The notes beneath the pieces were generated by a model. It had not been told where the DNA came from. It saw only the letters and a program-made list of their open reading frames with translations, and did no database searches. This document shows, piece by piece, positions 43,513 to 58,100 of a stretch of DNA of 64,000 nt. The translations under genes were made by a program, and so were the position numbers. Position 1 is the stretch's first letter, and the number at the start of each line of letters is the position of its first letter. The stretch lies in assembly GCA_026182355.1 (NCBI GenBank), contig JAPFBL010000068.1, positions 8,593,001 to 8,657,000 of the forward strand. The letters run 5' to 3'. This DNA is from Hermatobates lingyangjiaoensis (Eukaryota; Arthropoda; Insecta; Hemiptera; Hermatobatidae).

Positions 43513-46500
43513 ATATTTTGTACAACCTTTGTGTGTCACCCGAGGTTCTTCGCTGTAAGAGAAGAAGATGTACCTATCTTCTTTTTAATCTGTTTGCTAA
43601 TATTATTTTTTTCAAACATTTTTAATTAACTGTTTATGTTCGTGAGTACAGCTGTTGTTGCTCCTTTCTTTTTTCTACTTGAAATATACTAAAACAGAAG
43701 GACAGATCTCGTTGACTGTATAAAGCGTTGCCACATATAAATTTTGCTCAGTTGCTGATGATGAATATGGCTGCAAACTGGTTGAGCTCGCCGAAGGATT
43801 TGTGAAGCATTTCGGCCTTGAATAAGCATTCTTGATTTGATCTAACGAGCTGTATATCTTTAGTCCACTGCTTGACCGACACTCTCTCTCGCTCTTTCAC
43901 TCTCTCTTCCTTTAGAGTCCCTTCTTCTCTGGCGCAATCTTTCTCTTTTTAACTCCCTTCTCTTTTCCTACCTCTCTCCTTCGACTTCCTTTTTTTTTTT
44001 TAAGGAGTTATTAGCTAAAAAAGTTTTCATTTTCTTACAAGTCTCCCTTATTATACAACAAAATTTTCAAATTAATGATATAACTTGAATATTAAAGTAT
44101 AATAATGAAACATTGAATCAGTAAATATTTACTTTAATTATATTGCAGTAGAGAGTAATTTGAATGGATGCTTGGTTATTTTGTCACATAATGATTTAAG
44201 TTAAATTTGTATACAAAATCTACTCTGAAAACAAATTTGATGCCATAATTAACAGTTAACTAATATAATTTCTACTTTCATCGTAACAATATTTAATTCG
44301 AAAACTTGCAGTAAGATTAAAATTTAAATCAGGATACACATAAAATTACGTCAGTAGTTAACAGTCCATGCCGCTTGTTAAGATCATGTATTATTCCGTT
44401 TGACCTTCTTGACCCGTGGATTATTTGCAATGATTTTATATGGTTAATATCAGGCATCATTAGTTACCTAATTTAAATTAAAATAAACATCTTTTCAAGT
44501 CAAATTCAATTATAAATTAGATTGAAACTATATCCTCATAAACTAAGTAATTATAGTATATATTGAAGCCTGTATCAGTATACATTACTGCAAAAAATTA
44601 TTAATAATTTAGTTGTATAAACGCATAAATTAAATTATTCAGTATTTATGAGTATTATTCATCTAATAAATTGTGGCTTTGATGATCACGAAATGTCATT
44701 ATTATTATAAAAATAATATCTTAGAAAGAGCGAAACAACTTTTATAATTTCCAGTCATATATCTAAATACTTCTTGCAGAAAATAGTTAGGATGCCAAAA
44801 TGTTGTTATTTAAAAGTAAAAAAAATAACTCTTCGAATGACAAGGTATATTTATGTAATGATATTGCGGTAACCAGCTAAAAAAGTAATGTGTATACCAT
44901 TTTAATTTTTTTAGAAATAACCATGGCTTCTTGGCAAATATTTTTAGTCGTTGTTAGATTTGTGAAAACTATAAAACTCATTTCTTTCATTTCTTCCCTT
45001 TGGTTTATAGACCCCTGACTGGTACCGTTAATACTGATGAGACATTACGGTACTTTCTCTCTAACTTTTTAGCTGTGGTTGATGCGTTTCTTAGTTTTTC
45101 AGCTGTTTATTGTACAATCTCAATATATATATATATATTGTTCTGCCCTTTATAGTAGTGACCCCTGCATTTCCTGCTTTAGATATGAAGAAGTGTTCTA
45201 GGCGCATTCTAAAGGTGTTCACACTCTTAGTAGAGCATGTTTGATGTTCAACTTAGCTGACGAGACAAGCTAAGAATTAGGCTTACTTTTATGTTTAGGC
45301 TATGTTTTGTTAGTAGATCTGTTCGATTTAGTAGTGATGCATTAACACGAATTTATATTTTCTGTTTCAAATTGTTAGATCGTGTTATTTCATTATAATG
45401 CTAAATTTATGTTACTATATAATTGATATTACTTAAATTTTTATTAAAATTTATGAAATATATATTTTCATGCATTTTGTTTATATACATAGTGAGATTA
45501 TATCCGTTTAATTTTTCTACATTTGGATAATGAATTTTATGTATAAAACAACTTGTATTACTAAAGAACAAAGCAAACCGATGTTTTCTGAGTTTCATGA
45601 CGTTATATGTGGTACATAAATAGACCAGAAGTGGTTCAAGATGCAAATACTGCTAAAAATAATAGGTGCCATCGTAAAATGGTTTGATGAACCATGTTAA
45701 AGAAAAGAAATTGAGATGAAGACTAGGAGTCCTGGGATCAATGCGGGAGGTAAGTACTAGTGGAGAAGAATGCTCAGAAGAGCTTATTGCAACGAAATAC
45801 TTATAATCACCATTTCACTAATACTTTGATTATAACAAGACCAGCTAAGTACAAGATTGAACCGAAACAATGGCAAAGCAAAACATTAAATATATCTTTG
45901 AATCATGATGTTAATTGATACTAAACAATAATTAATGCATTAATTAATAACAGGAGCTTTCCTAATAGTCATCTTCTTGTGAGGCTATGTCGATCACATA
46001 TATGTATTGGTACATCCTACTTCTGCCAATTCATCTCTCTTTTGAGAATTTGGTGCGTACAATAGAGGATTTTAATTGGTTAACAACTTCTAAAAACTAT
46101 AGAGTTATTTACTTTCAAGAAATAAAAAATGCATTATTACTTACTATTTATTTTTCAAAAATGTTCAAAGAGTGAATTTTAAGCATCTTACCCATGTATT
46201 TGCCAGTTTTTCAGTTTTGTGTTTTAAAGAGTATCAACTATAAAAGCCATTCCACAACTCTCTTTTTCAAGTGCTAAATATTGCATATGCTTAGATTAAT
46301 TAGATTGGGGACTCATAATCCCAGTCGACACGGTGCAGACACAGGAATGATGTTTGTACTTGAAATAAGGACTGAGTGTTGAAGTCTTTTCACCCCACAC
46401 ATTAACAATCCAGTATCATAGTCAATGGTGTGATTTTAATCTACCCTTCTGGCATTTAATCTAAAAATATCATAAAAACCGAATTTTGCCTCATCTTTAA

Positions 46501-49500
46501 ACAAAATTAGGAAGTAGAACTCGTAGAAAACTAAACTGGTCAATAAAAACCAACTTCAACCACGGACCTCATGTGGTTTACGAACAGGGAATCCATACCA
46601 ACAGTATAACACCAATCAGTAAACCACTATGAATGCACGCCTTCCATTACGATCATGTTGGATTGTTAATCAGTTTAATTAGCATGGTACCAAAATTATA
46701 AATTGTGCTGGTTATCTAAATTTGTAAATTACTAATTAATAAAACGTTTATTACAATCTTCATATGGACATAGAAAAGGTGGAAATATTTTCCAACAAAT
46801 GGTGCAACAAAATCTGAAAATTCACTTAATTAACTAAGTCCAGGTCAGTTGTTCCCACACCTGGTTAAAACTAACGTCTTTCTTTTGTTGTCTTGTAACA
46901 CGATCTTTGCAGTGTTTTGGGTAACACTATTGGGAAAAAATATTAATGCATGTCAGTATTGTTTAATTGTGTTACACGGTCTATTTATATTAATGTTTAA
47001 TTTAGTTATGTATTTTACATGTCACAATGTGTTTAGTGGTAGTTATTAAAAAAAATTCTAAATGAAGAAATCTCTAGTGTAAGATTCGTTTAATTTTATA
47101 ATGAAATAGCATATATATAACTCACAAAAAACCAATTATAATAACACAACATAAACATAGCACTTTTTTATATAACATTCTCGGTTTTAGCTCGATACTC
47201 GGTAGTGTGGTGGCAAAAGGCTGCTTGAAGTTGCTTGAAAGCAACATTTAATTGGTGCTCGGTAATTTTGGCCCACTAAAGGAGTTTACAACTCATGCTG
47301 ACTTGGTATGCATTCTATATACTATGTTCTGTAATATCTAACCAAAATTTGGTGCAATTCTATAGTTCTCTGTTGTCAAATCTAATTTTTCAAACATCAT
47401 AGAAGATGATTAAATTAGATATGTATGATCAGATTTTCTCAACCATTTAATAACAATCTTAAATAAACCTACAAATACTCCCTTGAAGGTTTGGTTTGGA
47501 ATCTAAACAGTGCAGACCACTATAGCAGATGTTTTAATGAATCATTTAAACTTTCTCATCATTGGTATATCATCAATATGCCAATATACTCTCCTTCAGG
47601 ACCTGAAGGAGGACCTAATTTTAAAAGGGCATTACCTGGATTTATGTCCTTCAAAATCTCTTTTCTTACAATAATAGATCATTTCTTCAATAAAATAATA
47701 CTTCTAGTAATGTATAGCAATCATGGAAAAATCGTATATCCAACTGTCTATGTGTTAATGTAGGTGGGTGGGCGTGTAATCAAATAAATGAAGCCAAGCT
47801 ACAGGCCAAACCGTTAAATGGATTAAATTTCTATTTTACTACCAGCATGGACTCTGTGATGGAGTGTATTCTATTTTTTTTAGGGTAATATTGCATCATG
47901 AAAAAGTCAATTTTTTGTCAAAATGTAAATCTAGGTGCACTTTTTCTTCTAGAGTACTAAATCTAGGGCGTCAAAAATTGACATGAAATTAACAGCAGAA
48001 ATAACTGGGAAAATTTCAAAATTTTCAATAGCAGAAAGGTTTTCTCTTTCTGAGAAAATTGTTCTCAGAGGAGAATGGTATTGACATTATGGCGGTGCTT
48101 GGTTGTGGAACGTCTACTGGATACTCTAAATAAACACGATTATAATATGCAAGGATATGCAGATTCCTCTATCATTATACCAAGATGAATGCTTGTTGCT
48201 GCTGCCTTTGGCTGATACAGCATAGTGTAAACATTGTTTAAAGATGAGTAAAACAGCAAAGTCTGGTTCTAAATCCAGTTAAAATAGACTTCATTTATTT
48301 TTCACAAAAAGAGAAAATGTAAGTTTCAAAGACATTTTTATTTTATATTAAAGCAAGAATATAACATGTTGATGATTTTTGTAACATAATTTAAACAGTA
48401 ATACTGCATTCTATTCTTCACTTTGTGACTTATTATATCTATACATTAGTGCTGATATGTCGACTCAAAGGCGTCAATCAGGCACTCTATCTGTATTCAA
48501 GAACTGAACTAAAGTGATCGCTTCAAAACTTCAACAAGTTTTGGTTTTGTTTAAAAATAATATATATGGTATGTTGCCTCTGTTGAAGATAAAACCCTCA
48601 TATTACTTTCGAAGGAGCATTGCCCTTTTTTAAGGTATTATTATTTGTTAAATATTGTGAAGTTATGGAATTTCCCATACCCTTCAATAGATCCAATTCT
48701 TATTTTACATAAAAATGGGCATTATAATGTAGATGTCTCCCATTCTTGTAAGACAATATTAGATTATAAAAGACAATTTTAACAGGAAATATAAAAATAA
48801 CAGGATCGATTAGTTTTTCTATGAAATGTAAAATTGTTCATTATCCAGAAAAACTGTGTTTGGCACACCTATTTAATGAGTAATTATATTGTATTCAATA
48901 ATAGCACCTATTAATCAAATGACCTGAATAAACTTTTATAAAAATTACATGGACGAAAATGAACGTTTATCGCACATTTTAATACTTTGTGAAAATATTT
49001 TGTTTTTATAGCCATAAACGTCAAACTATAGAAAAATAAAGCTTTGTAAAAACAGTTATTTAAAAAGCTAGTAATTCGCAAAAATGTTTTGAAAAAATTT
49101 TGGGCAGTTATGCTACAAACCTGAAAACTACTGTTCTACTGACAGATTCGTTTACACTGACAAAGAAGACAAATTTTAATTTTTTTTCTTCATTGTTTAA
49201 CAAAATCCAAAAAGCAGATAATAATTTTAAGCTACTTCTTGAGTGATTTGATGAACCTAAAATTTGTTCTTACATATTCCGGACAAAATGGAATTATTTT
49301 GAAATCTTAATGGTATCACTCTAGCTTAATTCATGGATTTATGAAGAGCTCATAATAGACGCGTTCAAATATAGAATTATACTAATATATAGATGAATTT
49401 ATCCAAAAACTGTGGGATGGATTGCGTTAATATTATAAAAAAATATTTATTGTAAGTATTGGATCTACAAGAGTAGTCAACACTAATGGATATTTTTGGA

Positions 49501-52009
49501 TAGAAGTGATGTATCTACTATTCCTGTGATTAGTTGTGGATAATCTACAGAAGAGTTTACGGCTATGACATGCAAGAATACGCAGAATGCATTGGAAGTA
49601 GAGTAATGCTTGATGATACTGCATTTCCGATGATGCAGTATGCTCAACAAAATTGTTGAAAGATAAATAAAGTAAACATGTCTGGGTATAAACTACCCAA
49701 AAAACGGTACTTATAACATTATGAAGGAGAAAAACGATTAACTTAATACTATCAAAGTTACGACAAAACAGTTGAAAGATTTACGACTCTTTAGATGGAA
49801 GATTTACTTGGAAAAGCCGTGCAACAGTTACACTGGCTAAGGGATCAACAGCGATGTCCTGCTGCAAGAGATTATTTTGAAGAATATTGTTTCTTTTTTT
49901 TTTTACACGAAATCACAAGTTTGGCTTATAAAATTAGTATTATTGCTTTGATAAAATCAATAATATTATATGCACTGGGCTGTGATATATATAAAAATAA
50001 CCTGGTATAATGAAAACTGGATTAATCGCTATCTGTGCTACCTCAGGATAAAAAAACAAATAATCTTATCCCACATAGACATTCATATCAAAGACAATTC
50101 ATTACATGTTTATTTTATAAAATTTAAAGGTTTATATGGGGAATAAAATGTCAAAAAATTAATATCGTTAAACATTAATTGTTTAACGTATATGCTAGTT
50201 AGACAAAGTATATCTTTCATAGATTATTTTACAGGGAGCGTTGAAGTGAATACTTAAATTCAGCTGGACACAATGCTTTTTGATTTCAATAAAAGGGTAT
50301 TATTTAAAATAAAACTTGAAGATGAGTCTGTAAATAATACAATATTATTATTTTTTTACAGTCAATATTGTATTTCTACTCAGTAATAACTATACTCATA
50401 TACACGTGTGAAGTTAGTTCAGCATTCTGTTCGATATGATATAGGATTACTTTAACCTGTATACCTGTTTAATATACTGATGAGACATAAATTAATAATG
50501 AAAACAGAGTAAATCATTTTACTTTGAAATCTCAGGGAATTAGTAAACAATGTGGATAATTTTAAAACCATACACATATCCTGTAGTCTCAAGTATTTCT
50601 GTACTACACACCTCAGCATTCACATTCCACAGGAGTGGAAATGACAAATCAAGAAGAAATCAGTTAAAAGGTGGCCAGATAAATCGGTCCAGTTTAGCCA
50701 AATGAGTTTATTCCGACTGTACTTACATTTGTCATGTAATATACAACGTATTGCACATATATATTCCTAGATATCCTCTGGTCTACATCAATAGAAAATT
50801 AATAAAAATGACGTGTTACATGCAACTTATTTTTTCTTCTTGTTGTAATGAATTTTTCTATTTATGCAACCCTGATGATGTCCAGAAATATAGACGGAAC
50901 GTTATCTTAAAGGTGTTTTTTTTTTGATAATTGTTGGACGTTGTATCAAACCACTATAATGAAAATTGAATCAGGAGTATCCAGATTTAGATGACACTCT
51001 AACAAATTAATGAGAACTTATGAATCTTTGATAAGTATAGTGATTAAAACAAAAGTTAATTTGGATCATGGGAAGTGAATAAGAAGCGCTTGCTGCTGTA
51101 ATGAGGCTCAAGTCGTGCTGCTCTTATAGCGTGAACAGAAGAGATATCAAGCTTTATCATAAAATGCCAAGCAGTAAACTAATAACTCTGATACGATCAT
51201 GTTCACGTCATTCAGAGTGAACCTTTTCACTTCATCTTTTTTCACGTAATTTATCAAAATAACTAGGTCTAAGAAAAGATTACTTCAACGAAATTGGATA
51301 TTGTTGTATTTCAAAAATAAAAAAATAAAGCATAAAGTTTATCATCATAAACACCTCTGACTCAGTTTCTATACTCCTCTCTTAAGGCTCTTATTACTGC
51401 TGGCAATATCTTTAAAACAAGTTCCTTAATGAACCATTTCATAGACCCTTAGTATCTCTAAACAAAGTAACTCTTTTTTATTAAAAATTTCAGCTAAGCC
51501 TTAAATTAATACAATGAATTTTTGCTAAGTCGTAAAAAAAACACATACAATTCTTATTTTTTATAGTCAATATAGTATTTATATTTAGTAATAACCACAC
51601 TCACATACATGTGTAGAGTGAGTTCAGCATTCTGTACGATATCATATATGATGTATGCCTGTGTACTAGTGAAGCAAGTGGAAAACGGGTTTGGAGTTAG
51701 AGGAATTTTATTTTTAATCAGTTAGTGTTTTAAATCCGTTTCTGACTGAATTTCAGTTTTAAAGCTTGCGTGCGGAATGTTTGAAAGCCTTAACTTAACA
51801 TTTATTTATCACCTTTCATATATAAACGATTATCGGAATTGATTCAATGAACTGCATAAAGTCAAACCACAGAGGGAAAACATAAGTAACAAAAGTTTCT
51901 TTACTATAAAGGTAAATATAAAAGAATGGAAAAACGTTTATATAAAAACGTAAATATAAAAACAGATATATAATAGTAAAGTAAAACTCATTTATATATA
52001 TATGAATTA
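43513..52009. other. Unassigned DNA, no gene supported
   Basis: Contains a pyrimidine-rich tract (about 43880-44000, with tctctctc and ctctcttcc runs), a short (TA)n at about 45122-45137 and many short AT-driven frames without domains. At 50872-50900 a CTGATGA, an extra T, GTC...GAC and GGAACG form a weak hammerhead-like relic. The frames at 45407-45646, 47491-47763 and 49795-50010 have no recognisable features. Confidence 0.3.
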
Positions 52010-52175
52010 AATACCACAATAAACAATATATATTAATTAAAATGCTCTAAGGTCTTTCGTCACAACATCATCAGAGCGCTAAACGAAAAAACCAAGAAAA
52101 AAAACATAATAACAAGTTAACCTGGCTGATTGAAGTCTTCAAGATTGCTGGCATCCCTGTCTGAATTTAATGTTC
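52010..52175 (-). mobile_element. Type 2 PLE terminus, minus strand
   Basis: Homologous to 41955-42090: shared words are ttcaatcagcca, gttaac followed by a T-rich tract, gctct, the core, cttagagca and attgtggta. Core: CTGATGA (52074-52068), an extra T, then GAAA (52058-52055), GACC, UU, AGAGC. The consensus CTGATGA is kept here, but stem I has one mismatch (GCGCU against AGAGC). Confidence 0.6.
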
Positions 52176-55100
52176 CTAAACTTATGTAGAAGTATTAGGC
52201 AATGTTGCCTTCAGGAATCAGTATCAGAAATGTAGCTGTCTAACCAGACGTCAATCCCAACTGGCAACTTGCCATCGCTAGATTGTAACTCTCAAATTTG
52301 TATAGATTGAGAGATCTCAGTCTCTATGGCACTACCATTGGACAAGCGTACACCATTCTGATCATTCTTGGGATAACAAACATGTCTACAGATTGGCAAT
52401 TAAAGGCTGTATTGCCGATAATTATAGGTGGCGTGGGTCACATTGTAGATGGAAGATCCTAGTCTCTTGGACCATCTTCATTCATGAGAGATGAGTTTTA
52501 TGAAATTCTTTCTCACGTTGCATAGATATTGTCATAGTGATATATGCAGGTATTCAATACAAGCGTACATATTTCCAGGAGTTGCAACTCTCCTCATATA
52601 CCAGATTAATCTTCTGTAGTTGTTACTAATGTTTTGCTTAGATTATTAATTTATATGTATCGATTTTGTATGGTTTATTTGAAACTGCTAGTGATGTGAG
52701 TATTAAATCATTTTAATTTGAAAATTTTTATATTTTACCTTAAAGAGACTAACGTAATGATTTTTTACGTATACCAAATTTACATCAACTGTCCATGAAA
52801 CAATATTGCTTAAAGATTATTAAGTTCTTTTCCATATTAATAATATCTATCAAATGCTCAATATATTTGTAAAATTTTATTAGGATACGTAATCAAATCT
52901 TTTAAAACTGTATAATCTCCAATATACTACAAAATAACACTTATTCTCACATAATCATCAACAATGAAAATATTCAAAATGAATTTAAAGGGACCTAGAA
53001 ATATGTGATTTTTTCAAAATCTAAAAATAAATTATATTTAAAATAACTTTCTTTATATACAAAAAGTAAAAATAATTTTCATTTTTTTAGAAATAAACAA
53101 TTGGATGAATATATCAAATATTGGAATTATGATTAAATAGTAAAAGCAAACAAGTATTTTTCGGAAATATTTTTAGTAATTGATAAATGAAAAAGAGAGA
53201 GAGAAAGTGAGATAAATTTGACGTGATTAAATGAGATAATATAAAAGCATTCGGCTACCGTCATGAATATCTTATTTTACATAATCCCCATTCAGGCTTG
53301 TCTGCCCAGCACGGGGTTGTTTATTTAAGGAGTTAGAAGTGTAATGCAAACCTTCAGATATATTCAGCTAAAATGATGTAATAATGAAGCTCATGTGTGC
53401 AACAGAGGGGAGCACAGATGCTCTTTTAATACCAACAGAGCTGTGCACAATACAACAGAATAATAAGGAGCAGTTATATAGGCCAATTTTTTTTCTCAAT
53501 GGTTAAAGTTACAGGCTTTATACATTGTATTATGTTCTAAAGTAATCCAGGGTGATATAGTTTATTTATTATATCAAATTTATAGCGTATACTTCTTTTT
53601 TATTATATTTTCTCTCATAATTATACAATTTCCAACACACAATTTTTGGTACTGCTCCTGGACTACCTGCTCATGAGTAAAAACTTAAAGTAGGAGCACC
53701 AATCATGCTGCAATTTAGTAGCAGTAACAAATTTCATGCTACGTAACGTGAGTGCCCCAAAAATGTGCAACGGGACACGACTCTGAGTTCGTGTTCAGCA
53801 CAGATACGCTATAGAGTCGGACATCATGACTGGGTGTGATACTGGGAAGTCTGTGTGGATACCACGCATTTCATTGATTTCGAGCTTCTATTTTTTTTCA
53901 TTCAAACGATTGCAATGTCCCGTCAGCTCCTGTTTCGCAATGACGGAAACTAAGTCGCAAGGGGAAACTCTATCTACTGCAGGAATTGAAGTGAGCGAGA
54001 CAAAGTTTTTCTCATATGGTCAACTGTAGTTTGTTTGACCAAGAGTCAGAGGTTCTAACTCTTCCATGAACTTGTTCTTCCATGAACCTGAAGGACAGAC
54101 AGATAATGTGGTGTATACAGAGGCATTTGCTTAACACTGTACTAATAATGATATTTTCTACCATTGTATAATTCTTAATAATATTTTCTAATACCATGCA
54201 TCATAGAATTTTTTATTCCGTCAAAGACGGGCACGTTCGTTAGTCATTATAATTATATATATTCTGCAAAATTTAATTAAAGCGTTTGTTATAAAAAAGA
54301 TTCTCATGAGAACTCACCTTTAAAATTTTAGATAATTGCTACCCACCCATATACATCCAGGCGTCATCGTGGTGCAATGATTCCTATCCTTTTTCGTCAC
54401 CTCGTACCACTGAAGGAATTTGTATTTCTTCATAGAAGGTTCTCAGGGTGTGTGAGAACCTTATACACCCTAAAATTTATATTATGCCCTAAGATTAATA
54501 ACAAAAAATGAAAGATATGGCGTATATAACAAAACTAAACAAAAAAATTGAATATATTTAATATTTTTATAAACAAAAATAAGAAATATATTCTTGAAAT
54601 ATGCGCTAGATAATAATATTGAAATTCATACTTCCAATCATAGCTAATAACTTAGTTATCTTTTATTAATAGTTTGGTCATATGTTGTCAGCTACCATGC
54701 TCCTCATAAAATATTTTACAGTATAACACTATTAATTTCACAATTAATACTGTTATTATGTGAACACAGTGATGACAAATGAGGACTTGATTTGGAAGCT
54801 TCCTGATTTCAAAAAAGAGGCTCAATGTATAGTGAAAGTAGTAAAAATAAATAGTATCACGTAGATACCTAGACAGAACGGTACACAAAAGATAAAAACA
54901 GCCATCGCTCCTACTTTCTCTAGGGTGCAACTGCAGAATGGACTAAGAAGGAAGCAGCTAGATGTCTAGAACGAACGTGTCTAATTGTGTCAAAAAAAGG
55001 TTACAAAGCATAAAGGAAGAATTGAAAAATATATATAGAATTCCCAACCGTACATATCTTCTTGACTAAAACGTATCCCAACTGTAATTTAAATAATGAC

Positions 55101-58100
55101 GACATCAAATACTAATAACAATAATAGCATACAGATCGTCTTAGATGAATAATATAAAGTTTGTTATATCTGATAAAACAGAGATAGCTTTATTAAAGCA
55201 TATAAACTATTATAGATTATCTATGTGTTTAATATTATAATGCGATAGACCCATTAATATAAAACCAGAAGTAAATTGATTATCAACGAGTTTTGTATTA
55301 TGTTTACTTAGAGCAAAGTTGAGCTTAGGTAACTACACTTTTTTTTTTACCCACAGATGTTGGGTTGATTGGCATGTTTATCGTTCTGAAAACATTCTTT
55401 CTCTTCCAGTGCATCACTTACTGCCTGCACTCTTGGTTTAACCAAGTCTTTTGAAAAAAGAGGGGTAACCCTCAAAAGCGCTTAAAAAACTTTTTCCATT
55501 TCTATTGCTCGTGATTTCCTTGATTTATATATGCTGAAGGCAGCATGAAAGACTTATATTAGAATACGCCTTTCAGTTCAGTCTCGTGAAAGACATCTCT
55601 TTTTTTCTTTATAAACAACATCAAACAACAAATGGAAATATATACTATAGAAAGTAGTTTGTTATATCTTGTGTAACGAGTCAATTTGAAAAAAATTTTC
55701 ATGTTCGAATATAGAGATAATATCTCATATAATATATTACAATATTATATATTATCATGGAATGTAAATTGGATTCAAATATATATTGTTAATGTATTCA
55801 CAATAATTTTATTTAGTTCGTTAATAAATTCACCAGATATTGTTTGTTTAACTATAAAGATTAATAAAGCATTATTGAATTATATTGCCTGTATAAAGAT
55901 TTAACAAAAGGAGGAGTATTTTTTGGATGAGTAGATTCTATTGGCAACTAGTAAAGAATTACTGTGGCAATAATTTTACTCCAGACATTTTAGCTTCACG
56001 GGGTTAATATATGACTCGAATAAACACATACTTCTCCCCTAAAGCTTTATTTCTTTTGCAAGATTTGATTCGAATCACATTCTTGAAGGAATCAAAACTA
56101 TTCTGTAAAGGAAGTATGTTACTTTTCTTTTTTAGGACAGATTCACTCTAGATCTTCATAAACTTTCCTTCCGGTTGAAATTGAATGCATATATTCTAAG
56201 AATAACCTACTTGATAAAAAAACAATGTATAATACACAAGTAACATACATAATGTATCTTTACCATTAAGTCGGAAATACATTTATTATACTGAGTTCAG
56301 ATTAATACTATTATCAGAGATATAGATTATGCTATTTATAATACATTTATTATACTTTATTATTTACAAGACTATACTGTATACTGTTTATAAATTACAA
56401 GTTTTGACTTAATTTGATCTGTTGGCACAACACTAAAGAGTAATGAAGAGAGGACTATTTGTCTAACTTTAGCGGGACTCGTATGATGAAGACTGCTCAG
56501 CAGCAGAAAACAAGTATAACTGTATGCAACTTAGCACCTTTACAAACACACTAAACGAATCATTTTAATTTCTTCTAAAGTGGAAATACACTTGTAAATC
56601 AACCCAAAATTGTAAGCTTTTCCACAGTTTTTAATCAGTACAAATCAGAATGTTACAATATTGCAAACTGTTTACAACATCTGGACTCTTGAATTTTTTA
56701 TCTTAGTGGGTAATTATTTTACTCAATCTAAAGCAGTGGTTCCTTTATTATTTTGTTGTCAGAATCCACTCGGAATACTTCATTCCAAGTTCCATACCGC
56801 TATCAAACTCTCTAGACTACTGGTTGACAAACTTTTTGCACTTGAAAATATAACATTTTAAAAACCAGAAACCTTCTTATTACAATCTGGGCTAGTGGTA
56901 CGGAAAATTTTTGAAGTCATAATTCAGTTGCCATTCTGGGATGTTTGGCATCTTATTCAAATATATTAGAATAGTTGGTAAGGAACAAATTAGAGTCGAA
57001 ACGCTCTTGGTATAGTAGAATTCCAATATTTAAATTTTATAGAACTTTCATTCATTTTCAAGCTCTCTCGACTAGTAAATAGTAACCTCTCAATAAAGTA
57101 AATAAAAAATTGAACCGTTGTAAAAAAAATTGAAATTTAGTTAATATTGCTATTTATCTTTCCTGTAAAAAAATAATAAAGAAGTAAATATTTTACTAAG
57201 GGAAATAACTATTCAAAAAATATAATTAGGCAGTTCTGGTTAAAGTGCTTAAGTAAACAAGTGGCACAAATAACGATCTGAAAGTTGAAAATAATAACAG
57301 TTTTGAATTTTTAGGTATTAAGTGATTGCCACAACAAGAAAACTGATTTCAGTTTTGAAAAGTGTTTAAAGAGTTAGGCAATTAACCCTTTCTTATTTTC
57401 CTCTAGGTATAAGAACTTTTGCTTTCAACCACTCCTTTTTACTCCATGTTGATCAAAAATTAATTTTTTATTCCCTGTATTGAGCGAGTTATAATTGAAA
57501 GATTAATTACAAGATTTTTTTCTTGTATTTTAATATAAAACAAAAGTAAATCTTGGTTTTCAATTCTAAACGCGAAAACAAAAGAAGTATTGCAAAGTAC
57601 TGTTATCGATGCAATAAAAAGTAAAGCCTGTGTTAATGTTTACTATGAAAAAAGAACTCCGTGAGAGTATTTTACGAGTATGCTTTACTCTTAGACTAAT
57701 ATCTTAATATATTAGAGGTTGAGGGTTTGTGTTGACAATAAACAAGTGCAAAGAGCCTGAAGAGGAAGGTGTTGCAGAACCTTTTTAGTGCCCAAGTGTT
57801 TCTTTAGGCCTCTCATATTTTTTACTTTTCTCTTTCCCTTAGACATTTGTTCCCAACACCCACATTAATAATTTGTCACATTCAGCGCAAATAAGTTGTT
57901 ATAGTCTAAAAACCTTGTAAATTGGTTATTGGGCATACATTTTAGTTATTAGAAACCATGTTAATGGATTCATTATGCATCAAGAGACCTAGATTTTAGC
58001 TTACTTATGTCATTAGAGATGGGGTTTTAATGTGTGCTTCAAATCTTTGAAGGCGCAGAATTAACAGCTTACATAATCTCGAATGGTTGGAGTCCGCACT

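Noticed and set aside
43756..43800. CTGATGATGAATATGGC...GCCGAAGG as another hammerhead-like core
   Set aside because: Has CTGATGA and a possible GGC/GCC stem, but GAAG instead of GAAA and no stem I or palindromic block; too weak.
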